Both the position numbers and the translations under genes were made by a program. Below are positions 25,030 to 32,975 of a stretch of DNA of 40,293 bases, in pieces. Origin of the DNA: an uncultured Spirochaetaceae bacterium (GTDB lineage: Bacteria; Spirochaetota; Spirochaetia; Sphaerochaetales; Sphaerochaetaceae); assembly GCA_944389115.1 (NCBI GenBank), contig CALXLE010000118.1, positions 1 through 40,293 of the forward strand, read 5' to 3'. Below the pieces are notes generated by a model. The model ran no database searches. It was not told the DNA's origin and saw nothing but the letters and a program-made list of their open reading frames with translations. How positions within the stretch are numbered: the first letter of the stretch is position 1; each line of letters opens with the position of its first letter.

Positions 25030-26228
25030 GAAAGTCAGCAGGAACCCTTGAGGCAAGGAAGGCTTCTCCTCTTCTTGTATCGCTTTCTGCGGTATTCCTC
25101 GGAATAATAGCGGGAAGCATCTTCATCATCTTTATCGGCAAGAACCCGTTTGATGGTTTTGAAAAGATCCTCTTCGGAGCGCTTTCGAGCCGCAGACGTA
25201 TCGGAAATACGCTTGGAATGTCGACACAGCTGATTCTCATAGGTCTTTCCGTTGCGTTCGCCTTCAAAACAGGGCTCTTCAATATCGGGGCATCGGGACA
25301 GATGCTTGTGGGCGGCATAACAGGTTCCATCCTTGCTTATTACCTTCCGATGGATATGCCGAGGGTAGTGTATCTTCCTATTATCATAATAGCGGCTGCT
25401 GCCGCGGGAGGTTTCTGGGGATTCATCTCCGGGCTGCTTAAAGCTAAGTTCAATGTCCATGAGGTTGTCTCCACGATAATGCTCAACTGGATTGCCTACT
25501 GGATGGTCTACGATTTCATCCCGCGTTTCATAATCGATCCGACAATTTCCGTGAAGTCGAAGCCGATTCCGCTAGAGCATACGCTCAGGGCCGAGTGGCT
25601 CAGAAACATTACCGGATTCTCTACGCTCAACTATGGTTTCTTCATCGCGATTGCAATGGCAGTCATTGTCTGGTTCATACTGAAGAAGACGACATTGGGA
25701 TTCAGCCTGAAGTCAGTGGGCTCAAACAGATTCTGCGCAGAATATGCAGGTATAAATGTATCAGGATCCATCATGGTCTCAATGGCAATTGCCGGAGCGC
25801 TTTCCGGCCTGGCCGGCCTTACATATTACTGCGGATACTCAGAGATAATGGAGATGGGTAAGATGCCGAATGAGGGCTTTGATGGCATTGCTGTGGCGCT
25901 TCTTGGAAACTGTTCTCCGCTTGGTGTCTTCTTCTCCGCAATCTTCTTTGGCATCCTTAAGATGGGAAGGGGTTCTCTGGCTGCAACGGGCATTCCCACA
26001 GAAATCGCTGATACAATCATAGCCACCGTGATATATTTCACTGCGACCAATGTCCTTCTTTCCGCATTCTGGAACGAACGGTTCAGACAGAGCTTCGAGA
26101 AGAAGGAAGAGGCCGCGAGCGCGGCTATGAAGGCGAATGGCGATGCCCGATCCATATCGGAGCTCAGCAGGAAGGAATTCGAGAGTCTTTCAAAGGCTGG
26201 AAGGCATCTTCCAAAGGAGGGCAGGTGA
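25026..26228 (+). CDS. Nucleoside ABC transporter permease 1 (YufP-like)
   Basis: A 400-residue inner-membrane permease of the BPD_transp_2 family. Family stretches are LFNIGASGQMLVGG, KAKFNVHEVVSTIMLNWIAY, GLSGLAGLTYY-type helices, and FDGIAVALLGNCSPLG near the coupling region. The GTG at 25026 overlaps the ATPase stop (GTGA), and AGGAGGT ends five bases before it, so translation is coupled. The hydrophilic tail of about 45 residues (FEKKEEAASAAMKANGD onward) is charged and probably cytoplasmic. It pairs with the permease encoded next. Confidence 0.93.
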   Translation: MRKSAGTLEARKASPLLVSLSAVFLGIIAGSIFIIFIGKNPFDGFEKILFGALSSRRRIGNTLGMSTQLILIGLSVAFAFKTGLFNIGASGQMLVGGITGSILAYYLPMDMPRVVYLPIIIIAAAAAGGFWGFISGLLKAKFNVHEVVSTIMLNWIAYWMVYDFIPRFIIDPTISVKSKPIPLEHTLRAEWLRNITGFSTLNYGFFIAIAMAVIVWFILKKTTLGFSLKSVGSNRFCAEYAGINVSGSIMVSMAIAGALSGLAGLTYYCGYSEIMEMGKMPNEGFDGIAVALLGNCSPLGVFFSAIFFGILKMGRGSLAATGIPTEIADTIIATVIYFTATNVLLSAFWNERFRQSFEKKEEAASAAMKANGDARSISELSRKEFESLSKAGRHLPKEGR

Positions 26229-27181
26229 TGGAATTCTGGAGTGTTTTATCAAGTATAATACCTTCGGCCATAGCTTATACTATGCCGCTTCTCATGGGAG
26301 CTCTTGGAGGTCTGTATTCAGAGCGTTCCGGTGTTACGAATCTCTGTATTGAAGGCCTGATGCTCTTTGGATGCTTCACTTCTGCCGCGGTCATCGTCAA
26401 GCTTCAGGCAATCCCCGGCTTTTTCTATACGCTTGCGCTTGTCATAGGCATAATCGCTGCAATGGCTGCTTCTGCTCTGCTTTCTCTTTTGCATGCGTTC
26501 GCATCTATAAATCTCAAGTCGAATCAGGTTATATCGGGAACGGCAATCAATATGCTCTCTACGGCGGTATCGCTGTTTCTTGCACAGACGATAACAGGAA
26601 GCGGGAATATAACGATAGTCAGGGGAGTCATAAGGAGCAATATACCATTGCTGTCAGAGATCCCTTTGGTAGGCCAGCTCCTGTTCTCCAGGACATACTG
26701 GACGACGTGGATCTGTCTTTCGCTATGGCTTTTCTCCTGGTTCCTGCTATACCGGACGTCATTTGGACTGCGGCTCAGAGCCTGTGGTGAGCATCCGTCT
26801 GCTGTAGCCTCCGCTGGTGTGAATGTGCACCGGATGAGATATATTGGTGTAATCGCCTCCGGATTGCTTTCCGGACTTGGCGGAGCCTGTATCCTCGTAA
26901 CCTACGCTGGTGAATATAATGCTGGGAGCGGAATAAACGGTCTGGGCTTCCTTGCGATTGCTGCGCTGATATTCGGACAGTGGAAGCCTCTTGGCATACT
27001 TGGCTCGACATTCTTCTTCGGGCTGTGTATGACAATTGCGAATATGGGGAAGGTATTCCCCGTATTCCAGGGTATCCCCGCAGGTTATCTTGGGATGTTC
27101 CCGTATGCGGCTACGCTTATCGCACTGATACTCTCGAGCAGGAAGAGCTCTGCTCCTCTTGCCTCCGGAGAACCATTCTGA
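26228..27181 (+). CDS. Nucleoside ABC transporter permease 2 (YufQ-like)
   Basis: A 317-residue permease of the same family as the preceding gene but shorter, as usual for the second subunit. It starts MEFWSVLSSIIPSAIAYTMP. Family stretches are GALGGLYSERSGVTNLCIEG, GINGLGFLAIAALIFGQWKP and GLRLRACGEHPSAVASAGV. The ATG at 26228 overlaps the previous stop (TGATG), with AGGAGG upstream. A GTG one codon earlier could also start. The two permeases form the membrane channel of the BMP-dependent nucleoside importer. Confidence 0.93.
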   Translation: MEFWSVLSSIIPSAIAYTMPLLMGALGGLYSERSGVTNLCIEGLMLFGCFTSAAVIVKLQAIPGFFYTLALVIGIIAAMAASALLSLLHAFASINLKSNQVISGTAINMLSTAVSLFLAQTITGSGNITIVRGVIRSNIPLLSEIPLVGQLLFSRTYWTTWICLSLWLFSWFLLYRTSFGLRLRACGEHPSAVASAGVNVHRMRYIGVIASGLLSGLGGACILVTYAGEYNAGSGINGLGFLAIAALIFGQWKPLGILGSTFFFGLCMTIANMGKVFPVFQGIPAGYLGMFPYAATLIALILSSRKSSAPLASGEPF

Positions 27182-27192
27182 TGGAGGATAGT

Positions 27193-28026
27193 ATGGATCT
27201 TATGGATATGCTTAATGAGTCAGCTGATTATATCAGAAGCAGAGCTGGCAATGACAGGATCGATGTCGCGATAGTCCTCGGCTCGGGACTTGGGGATATG
27301 GCCGATGAGATCGAGGATGCGATCGCTATTGATTACCACGATATCCCTCATTTCCCGGTATCGACTGTTCCTGGGCATAAAGGACGGCTTGTCATCGGCA
27401 GGCTTGAGGGCCACCGTGTAATGTGCATGCAGGGCCGCTTCCATTACTACGAAGGCTATTCTATGGCTGAAGTGGTATATCCTGTGAGAGTGATGAAGGT
27501 TATGGGCATAGATTCCTTGTTTCTCACCAATGCTGCAGGCTGTGTCAACAAAGGCTGGAATCCTGGTGACCTCATGATCATAAAGGATCATATAAAGCTT
27601 ATTGCTGACAGTCCACTCCGAGGAGCGAATCCCGATGCGCTTGGCCCTCGCTTCTTTGATATGACAAGAGCATATGATAAAGCTCTTATCGAAACGACCG
27701 AAAAGATTGCTGCAGAGCTGGGGATAAATATCAGGAAAGGGGTCTATATGCTTTTCACCGGTCCTGCTTTCGAGACTCCTGCCGAGATAGGGTTCGCCCG
27801 CATAGCCGGTGCCGATGCTGTGGGAATGTCCACTGTGCCGGAGGCTATTGCAGCTTCTCACATGGGTATGCATACGCTCGGCATAAGCTGTCTTACGAAC
27901 ATGGCTGCGGGGATTCTTGATCAGCCTCTGAATCATGAGGAGGTGCTGGAGACAGGGGAAAGAGTGAAGAAGGACTTCTCCGCTCTTGTGCGCGGTGTTA
28001 TAAAAGCCTGGCCGGTGTTTTTCTGA
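27193..28026 (+). CDS. punA: Purine nucleoside phosphorylase (trimeric, inosine/guanosine type)
   Basis: It cleaves purine nucleosides with phosphate to the base and ribose 1-phosphate, the first salvage step after import. The 277-residue protein matches the trimeric family: VLGSGLGDMADEIED for phosphate binding, VPGHKGRLVIG, MQGRFHYYEGY, FLTNAAGCVN, GPAFETPAEIGFAR and GADAVGMSTVPEAIAASHMG. A much longer frame opens upstream inside the permease gene and is rejected. The ATG at 27193 has GGAGG five bases before it; the ATG at 27181, overlapping the permease stop, is an alternative adding four residues. Linkage to the importer strongly suggests that the imported ligands are purine nucleosides. 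Confidence 0.95.
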   Translation: MDLMDMLNESADYIRSRAGNDRIDVAIVLGSGLGDMADEIEDAIAIDYHDIPHFPVSTVPGHKGRLVIGRLEGHRVMCMQGRFHYYEGYSMAEVVYPVRVMKVMGIDSLFLTNAAGCVNKGWNPGDLMIIKDHIKLIADSPLRGANPDALGPRFFDMTRAYDKALIETTEKIAAELGINIRKGVYMLFTGPAFETPAEIGFARIAGADAVGMSTVPEAIAASHMGMHTLGISCLTNMAAGILDQPLNHEEVLETGERVKKDFSALVRGVIKAWPVFF

Positions 28027-28931
28027 TGAAGATTTCAGTGCGTATTGTCATTGATTATGCGTATATCATACTGGGGTCTGCAATCACGGCATTTGCCGTT
28101 GCGATATTCCTTAATCCTGCAAAGCTGGCTCCTGGCGGGGTATCTGGTATTGCGACAATACTATTCCATCTCTTTGGATGGAGCCTCGGAACGGTCATAT
28201 TCTGCCTGACTGTGCCTGTCTTCCTGCTTGGGGTGAGGTTATTTGGCAAGCAGTATGGTTTCCGTACGCTTCTTGGATCTTTGCTTCTCTCCCTTTTTAC
28301 ATCGATGTGGATCCTGATACTGGGAGAGAATGGTATACTGGATTACTCCAAGGATATGTCAGTAATGCTGTCAGCTCTGTATGGAGGTGTTCTTTCCGGT
28401 GTAGGGATGGGGCTTGTGATGAAATCGGGGTCGAATACAGGAGGGACGGATATCATAGCGCAGATCATTGCACGTTACACTCCGCTCTCACTGGGAACCT
28501 CTCTTTTCATCGTCGATGGTGTGATAATCGCGGTCTCTGCACTCTTTTTCGGCATAGAGAATGCTCTCTTCGCAATTCTTGTTGCATATATCACAACGAT
28601 TGTAATCAACAAGATTGTCCTGTCCATGGGAACAAGCTATGCGAAGACAGTCTTCATTGTTTCCGATAATTATCATGAGATAGGGCAGTTCATCATCAAT
28701 GAGATGGAACGTGGCGCTACGCTTCTGGATGCAAAGGGATTTTATTCCAATAAATCGCGTCCTATGCTTATGACCGTCATACCGAACCAGGAGATTGCGA
28801 AGCTGACAAGAGCTGTGCATGAATCAGATCCCAGGGCATTCATGGTGATAAGCGAGACCTATCATGTCCTCGGTGAAGGCTATACTCCCATTGAGCATAT
28901 CGCTGATGCAAGCGATGTGACACAGCATTGA
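28026..28931 (+). CDS. YitT-family membrane protein (DUF161/DUF2179)
   Basis: A 301-residue protein with five predicted membrane helices in residues about 1-200. They include LNPAKLAPGGVSGIATILF and MKSGSNTGGTDIIAQII, which are hallmark YitT stretches. A soluble DUF2179 domain follows at about 215-295 (VSDNYHEIGQFIINEMERGATLLDAKG-type pattern and MTVIPNQEIAKLTR). The biochemical role of YitT proteins is unknown. The ATG overlaps the phosphorylase stop (TGATG), so its expression is tied to nucleoside salvage, which is a useful hint to a transport or sensing role. There is no strong terminator behind it. Confidence 0.9.
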   Translation: MKISVRIVIDYAYIILGSAITAFAVAIFLNPAKLAPGGVSGIATILFHLFGWSLGTVIFCLTVPVFLLGVRLFGKQYGFRTLLGSLLLSLFTSMWILILGENGILDYSKDMSVMLSALYGGVLSGVGMGLVMKSGSNTGGTDIIAQIIARYTPLSLGTSLFIVDGVIIAVSALFFGIENALFAILVAYITTIVINKIVLSMGTSYAKTVFIVSDNYHEIGQFIINEMERGATLLDAKGFYSNKSRPMLMTVIPNQEIAKLTRAVHESDPRAFMVISETYHVLGEGYTPIEHIADASDVTQH

Positions 28932-29024
28932 TTGCAGATTTATCCCGTGACTGTGATGAATCTTCACACCTGAAGAAGGTAGTTTACTTTCTTTCATAGA
29001 ATTAATATATTTGCCTTGGAATCC

Positions 29025-29717
29025 ATGAAGCTCTTGTGTATTTCTGATGCGACGGATACTTTGATCTACTCTTCGATAGCACCTGAATTGTACAGGGATG
29101 TGGATTTCGTCATCTCAGCCGGCGACCTTCCTCTTAGGTACTATGATTACATCCAGACGATGCTCAGGAAGGATGTGTATTACGTGTATGGCAATCATAA
29201 TCTTGAGGATTTCGGGAGGATGATGAAGGGGGCTTCGGATAGCTTCATCTATGCAGGCGGACATGACGCGCATGATATGCCGATATTCGGAGGGCATTTC
29301 CTCGACGGCAAATGCATCTATGACAAGAGACGCAATCTCATCATTGCAGGCCTTGGCGGATCGATGCTTTACAACTATGGCGATAGCCAGTATTCGGAGA
29401 AGCAGATGCAATGGCGCATCAATAAGCTTGTTCCGAGACTGATATACAACAAAAAGAGGTTTGGAAGGGCGCTGGATATCCTCGTAACCCATGCTCCTCC
29501 TTTAGGGATGGGGGATGGAGAGGATCTCTGCCACCGTGGATTCAGCTGTTTTCTCTCATTCATGGAGAAGTATAAGCCAAAGTATCTTCTTCATGGGCAC
29601 GTTCATCTTGATGATATCAATGCACCGAGGGTCTCTGTCTTCGGTGATACGAAGGTCATCAATATCTATAAGAATTACATCCTTGAGGATGAAACGCTTG
29701 GAGTGAAAGATGTATAA
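29025..29717 (+). CDS. Metallophosphoesterase
   Basis: A calcineurin-like phosphoesterase of about 230 residues. Metal-binding motifs run in order: LLCISDATDTL (the usual D-x-H reads D-A-T), VISAGDLPL, YVYGNHN, ILVTHAPP and LLHGHVHLDD. The missing first histidine also occurs in some family branches. No signal peptide is present, so the protein is cytoplasmic. I chose the ATG at 29025; a TTG three codons earlier is possible and neither has a good ribosome site. It overlaps the ParB-like gene by eight bases, so the two are coupled. The substrate is unknown; phosphodiesters of nucleotides are a common target of this family. Confidence 0.85.
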   Translation: MKLLCISDATDTLIYSSIAPELYRDVDFVISAGDLPLRYYDYIQTMLRKDVYYVYGNHNLEDFGRMMKGASDSFIYAGGHDAHDMPIFGGHFLDGKCIYDKRRNLIIAGLGGSMLYNYGDSQYSEKQMQWRINKLVPRLIYNKKRFGRALDILVTHAPPLGMGDGEDLCHRGFSCFLSFMEKYKPKYLLHGHVHLDDINAPRVSVFGDTKVINIYKNYILEDETLGVKDV

Positions 29718-30615
29718 CAACAGAGCAGCCGTGGATGACTTCGTCAGAGCAAGGAATAAAGCAAGGATGCAGGGGATTCTTTCTGCCCTGCACTGGAAGA
29801 GCAACGATCTTATGTCACTCTACGAAGTAACCTCGATAATCAAGCCGAAGTCTGAGACATATATGGGGATGAAGACCATCCCTGTCGATAAGATAATCGG
29901 GTCGGAAGGGCGTTATCATGATTTCTCGTCAGCATTCTTCCCGAAGCGCGAGCAGCTTAAGTCGAGATGGTGCAGCATCGATAGTGCGATGCTGAATGAT
30001 GTGATTCTGCCTCCTATATCCGTATACAGCCTTGGCGGATACTATTTTGTGAGGGACGGAAATCATAGGGTATCTGTTGCGAAGTCGCAGGGAGTGGAAT
30101 TCATTGATGCAGAGGTCGTTGAACTTGATTCAGAGATCCCGCTCTCTCCTGGCATGAGTATGCGTGAGCTGAGACGCAAGGTAGTCGGATATGAGCGCGA
30201 TATGTTCATATCGCAGTATAAGCCATCATATCTGCCAATGGGCGATATAGTGTTCACAACTCCCGGTGCATATCCGGAGATGGTGAACCATATCCTTGTT
30301 CATAAGTACTACATCAACCAGAATATCGACCATGAGATATCATTCGAGGAAGCGGCTAAGAGCTGGTATGACAATGTTTACTTCCCGATAGTCCGTGAGA
30401 TCCGCAAGGAGCATCTCCTCGCAGCATTCCCTGGCCAGAGCGAGGGCGATATGTATATGTGGATCGTCAGAAAGTGGGATGAGTACAAGCACCAGAATAA
30501 GGATATGACTGCGGAGGAGGCAGTCCAGAAGATAAGCAGAGAGACGGCGAAGGATGTCTTCCACCGTCTCCTCAGATATTCGAAATACTATATCTCCCGC
30601 CTATCACAGGGCTGA
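29710..30615 (+). CDS. ParB/sulfiredoxin-fold-like protein of unknown function
   Basis: A 301-residue soluble protein. Residues about 55-145 resemble a ParB N-terminal domain: IPVDKIIGSEGRYHDF, then LPPISVYSLGGYYFVRDGNH and RVSVAKSQGVEFIDAEVVEL, matching the pattern 'parameter, hub, DGxHR, A' of the CTP-binding/ParB-like fold. The C-terminal half is rich in Trp, Tyr and Lys and helical (AKSWYDNVYFPIVREIRKE, DMYMWIVRKWDEYK). No partner ParA gene or parS-like repeat is seen, so chromosome partitioning is unlikely. The gene starts inside the end of the phosphoesterase gene, and its last 12 bases overlap the end of the convergent flavodoxin gene. The function is unknown. Confidence 0.7.
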   Translation: MYNNRAAVDDFVRARNKARMQGILSALHWKSNDLMSLYEVTSIIKPKSETYMGMKTIPVDKIIGSEGRYHDFSSAFFPKREQLKSRWCSIDSAMLNDVILPPISVYSLGGYYFVRDGNHRVSVAKSQGVEFIDAEVVELDSEIPLSPGMSMRELRRKVVGYERDMFISQYKPSYLPMGDIVFTTPGAYPEMVNHILVHKYYINQNIDHEISFEEAAKSWYDNVYFPIVREIRKEHLLAAFPGQSEGDMYMWIVRKWDEYKHQNKDMTAEEAVQKISRETAKDVFHRLLRYSKYYISRLSQG

Positions 30616-31143
30616 GATGATCATTGCAAGATGCTCTGCCGTCATGTCTATATCATCGGATGGACGGTTGGGCATCAGCTCTCCTTCCTTATGCACATAT
30701 GGATTGAATGGTATATTTATAAGTCCCATCATCCTGCTCCAGTTATAGAGGCAGAGAGCGGCTTTCTCTCCATCCTCTATCGATACTGATGACGATGAGA
30801 AGGAGTAGAAGTACTTGTCCTTTAGAGTGCCTGACTTGTAAAGAGGCCATGTCGAATCTATGAAGGCCTTCATCTCTGCAGTCGGCATGCCGAAGCGGGA
30901 TGGGGTGCCTAGGATTATCACATCGGCTTTCTCAAGCTTCCTGTTGTTCGCTTCCGGCAGCGCAATGATCTCCTCGTAATATTCATTGACTTCGGTTCTT
31001 TCATTTGCCTCTATATGCAGGTCTGAGTCGGTAACCCTGTATAGCCTTGCATCGATGCCGCGTTCTATGAGCTTTTCCCTGAAGGTCTCTGAGATAAGAT
31101 AGAGATTCCCGGAGATGGAGTGGATTATTATATTCGCTCTCAT
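30604..31143 (-). CDS. Flavodoxin-like NAD(P)H-dependent oxidoreductase
   Basis: A 179-residue flavodoxin-fold protein. The FMN phosphate loop is HSISGNLYLISETF near the start. VIILGTPSRFGMPTAEMKAF is the second flavin-contacting loop, as in WrbA-type quinone reductases. The longer frame upstream lacks support; the ATG at 31143 follows AAGGAGGAAGC, one of the best ribosome sites here. It would use FMN to reduce quinones or related acceptors in the cytoplasm, though the quinone-specific residues cannot be judged. Its 3' end overlaps the end of the convergent ParB-like gene by 12 bases. Confidence 0.82.
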   Translation of the reverse strand: MRANIIIHSISGNLYLISETFREKLIERGIDARLYRVTDSDLHIEANERTEVNEYYEEIIALPEANNRKLEKADVIILGTPSRFGMPTAEMKAFIDSTWPLYKSGTLKDKYFYSFSSSSVSIEDGEKAALCLYNWSRMMGLINIPFNPYVHKEGELMPNRPSDDIDMTAEHLAMIISAL

Positions 31144-31196
31144 TGCTTCCTCCTTGAATCGATTATATCTCAGCAATCCCCGCAGAGGGAAAATAA

Positions 31197-31973
31197 TCAG
31201 CAGAAAGCTGTGAAGATGCCGTCTTTCTCCGCTACGGACACTTTTCTCTCATAGAGATCCGAGAGAACGTCGGATCTGATGAGATCTTCTTTCTTCCCAT
31301 CTGCGGCAAGCTTCCCGTTTTTCATAAGAATTACACGGTTTATCGATGGAAGTATCTCGGACAGTTCATGCGTTACCATTACGATGGTCCTATTTCCTGT
31401 TGCATAGCTTTCAATCGTGCCTCTGAGATCTGCACGTGATGGAAAGTCCAGCCCAGACGATGCCTCATCGAGAAGAAGGATATCCGGCTCGGTGATTGCG
31501 GCTCTGGCAAGCAGTACTCTCCGCTTCTCGCCCGTTGAAAGCGTGTTCATTGTTCTGTCCTTCTTCATTAGCATACCGGTCTTCGCAAGTTCCCTGTCCG
31601 CTTTTTCCCAGTCCTCATCCTTCACCGCATGATGGAAATCAAAGCCAAGGGAGGAGTATAGGCCCGATGCTACGATTTCTCTAGCAGGGTAGGACGATAT
31701 GTAGAACTCATCCTGAGATGGCGATACGAGGCTTATGCGCATCTTCAGGTCCTGTATCATCCAGCGCTCTTCCCCTAGGATGGATGATCTGTATTCATCA
31801 CGAGCCAAAGGATAAGTTCTCCTTGCTATGACATCGATCAGAGTTGATTTGCCAGCTCCGTTTGGACCGATTATGGCAATATGCTCTCCCATGTCAGCAT
31901 GAAGGGAGACATCCTCGAGAATGTATTTGCCATCCCTTCTTACTGAGGCGTGTTCGATTGTGAATGCTTCCAT
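31197..31973 (-). CDS. Stand-alone ABC ATPase (ModF/YlmA-like, COG1119 type)
   Basis: A 258-residue single ATP-binding domain: Walker A IIGPNGAGKST, Q-loop ISLVSPSQDEF, signature LSTGEKRRVLLARA, Walker B ILLLDEASSGLD and switch TIVMVTHEL. No permease or binding protein is adjacent. The family includes YlmA and ModF-like proteins whose transport role is unclear. The long upstream extension of the frame overlaps the divergent deaminase and is rejected. The ATG at 31973 has no ribosome site but lies six bases from a TATCAT -10 element, suggesting a leaderless message. It could also be the missing ATPase for another transporter, but its class does not fit the sugar permeases here. Confidence 0.85.
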   Translation of the reverse strand: MEAFTIEHASVRRDGKYILEDVSLHADMGEHIAIIGPNGAGKSTLIDVIARRTYPLARDEYRSSILGEERWMIQDLKMRISLVSPSQDEFYISSYPAREIVASGLYSSLGFDFHHAVKDEDWEKADRELAKTGMLMKKDRTMNTLSTGEKRRVLLARAAITEPDILLLDEASSGLDFPSRADLRGTIESYATGNRTIVMVTHELSEILPSINRVILMKNGKLAADGKKEDLIRSDVLSDLYERKVSVAEKDGIFTAFC

Positions 31974-31979
31974 GTCTGA

Positions 31980-32009
31980 ATGATATTGCGAATTGGTACA
32001 TGATACAAT
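31980..32009. promoter_or_regulatory. Overlapping divergent promoters with leaderless geometry
   Basis: On the minus strand TATCAT (31985-31980, five of six consensus) lies six bases before the ATG of the ABC ATPase gene. On the plus strand TGATACAAT (32001-32009, an extended -10) lies six bases before the ATG of the deaminase gene. The -35 elements are weak (TTGTAT at 32008-32003 for the leftward gene). Only 42 bases separate the two start codons, and neither gene has a ribosome site. Confidence 0.55.
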
Positions 32010-32015
32010 TGAGTC

Positions 32016-32396
32016 ATGGAAATAATCAGAGACGAACTTATAGCTGCTGCGGAGTCTGTCTACGGAACGAGGCGGCTTACGGATGATTCGGAATGTGGAA
32101 GCGTTGCTGCTGCACTGATTACCGATAAGGGGAATATATACAGAGGTATCTGTCTTGATACTCCATGCTCGCTCGGTTTCTGCGCAGAGCAGGCTGCAAT
32201 AGCCTCGATGCTCACAGCCGGAGAGAACCGCATAGAAGCGATTGTTGCTGTAACGGAAGATGGTTGTATACTCCCTCCTTGCGGTAGGTGCAGGGAATTG
32301 ATGTATCAGGTGAATCATGAGAATATCAGCACACAGATTTTCCTTGAGGAAGGCAGTGCAACGCTGCGAGATCTTCTCCCACATGTGTGGAACTAA
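32016..32396 (+). CDS. Cytidine deaminase-family protein
   Basis: A 126-residue zinc deaminase. Zinc ligands are Cys56 with catalytic Glu58 in FCAEQAA, and Cys89 and Cys92 in PPCGRCREL. The length is typical for tetrameric cytidine deaminase and for blasticidin-S deaminase-like relatives; CAEQ in place of CAER makes the substrate less certain. The fit with the nucleoside importer at 22386-27181 suggests cytidine/deoxycytidine salvage. The ATG is apparently leaderless (see the promoter entry). It shares its promoter region with the ABC ATPase gene, which points the other way. Confidence 0.9.
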   Translation: MEIIRDELIAAAESVYGTRRLTDDSECGSVAAALITDKGNIYRGICLDTPCSLGFCAEQAAIASMLTAGENRIEAIVAVTEDGCILPPCGRCRELMYQVNHENISTQIFLEEGSATLRDLLPHVWN

Positions 32397-32509
32397 ATCA
32401 GCAATACGTACAATGATAGTAAAAAATAAGCATATATGTATAAGTTTGAAGCAAAGAAAAATTTAACATTTTATTTGCATTCCTTCATAACCTGTGAGAC
32501 AATTAATTT

Positions 32510-32605
32510 ATCCGGAAGGATGATTGATCCAGCACCTTCACGGATTCTCAGTAGAATGGGAACAAGGAGGTTTGCCACTGGTGCTCAGCCAGTGGTGATT
32601 TTTTT
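32510..32605 (+). ncRNA. Candidate small RNA with its own promoter and terminator
   Basis: TTGCAT (32475-32480) and an extended -10 TGA-GACAAT (32495-32503) are 17 bases apart and would start transcription near 32510. The next 96 bases hold ATCC-GGAA-GGAT (32510-32521), an alternative GGAT-GATTG-ATCC (32518-32530), ATTCT-CAGT-AGAAT (32544-32557), and a strong terminator CCACTGG-N7-CCAGTGG (32575-32595) followed by seven T (32599-32605). No plus-strand gene follows for 2.4 kb, so this is not a leader of a nearby gene. It lacks the SRP RNA, 6S and tmRNA signatures I know. It could alternatively be the long 3' end of the deaminase transcript. Confidence 0.45.
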
Positions 32606-32653
32606 GAATCAGTTCAGAAATTTGTGAGGTTCCTGGGATTTATATACCAGAAG

Positions 32654-32717
32654 AGGCTTACGGCTATCGAACATGATATGGGGAAATCTGTCTCGGTGTA
32701 AGTGCAGCCGTAAGCTT
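32654..32717. repeat. Long imperfect hairpin in the intergenic region
   Basis: GCTTACGGCT (32656-32665) and AGCCGTAAGC (32706-32715) are exact inverted copies; a G:T and an A:T pair extend the stem to 12. The 40-base loop holds a second stem (ACA-GAT with ATC-TGT, 32671-32691). No T-run follows on either strand, so it is not a plain terminator. Confidence 0.5.
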
Positions 32718-32975
32718 ATAGTCTTAAATAATATCATTGGTTCCATTCGACCAACTTAGAGCTTGGTGTAAAGCGGCATGGCTGAGTATTCCATTCATAT
32801 CGAGATTATAGCCTGCCTGAAAGACAGTGCTTTCCGGGATTTCCAAGTACAGCGTAATCGAGCATCAGTCATCCATCCCATTTCTAAGAATATATTCATA
32901 TTAAACCTGTTCTAAACTTAATGACCATTGCTATTAATTCTCTTCGCAGTTGGGTAATTTTCAGCCATTTCAGTT
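32718..32975. other. Intergenic remainder before the YolD gene, no confident gene
   Basis: TTGGT-N8-ACCAA-N8-TTGGT (32737-32767) can form two mutually exclusive hairpins. Two short frames overlap in opposite directions: a plus-strand ATG frame starting at 32779 of 46 codons, and a minus-strand open stretch from 32864 down to 32724 of 46 codons. Neither has a ribosome site, and I recognise neither product. The stretch may contain decayed coding sequence. Confidence 0.35.

Noticed and set aside
26980-27192. Long start for purine nucleoside phosphorylase
   Set aside because: It lies entirely within the permease gene, and the extra residues are unlike the family.
31974-32384. Upstream extension of the ABC ATPase frame
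   Set aside because: It runs antisense through the whole deaminase gene; the ATPase homology begins at the ATG at 31973.
32559-32605. Cobalamin riboswitch, suggested by GGGAA and GCCACTGG
   Set aside because: The conserved core between these motifs is missing, and no cobalamin gene follows.
32475-32605. SRP (4.5S) RNA, suggested by CCGGAAGG and the length
   Set aside because: The conserved GGAAGCAGC-type side and asymmetric loop are absent.
32436-32627. 63-codon plus-strand frame
   Set aside because: No ribosome site, and it runs through the small-RNA hairpins and into the terminator; the residues resemble no family.
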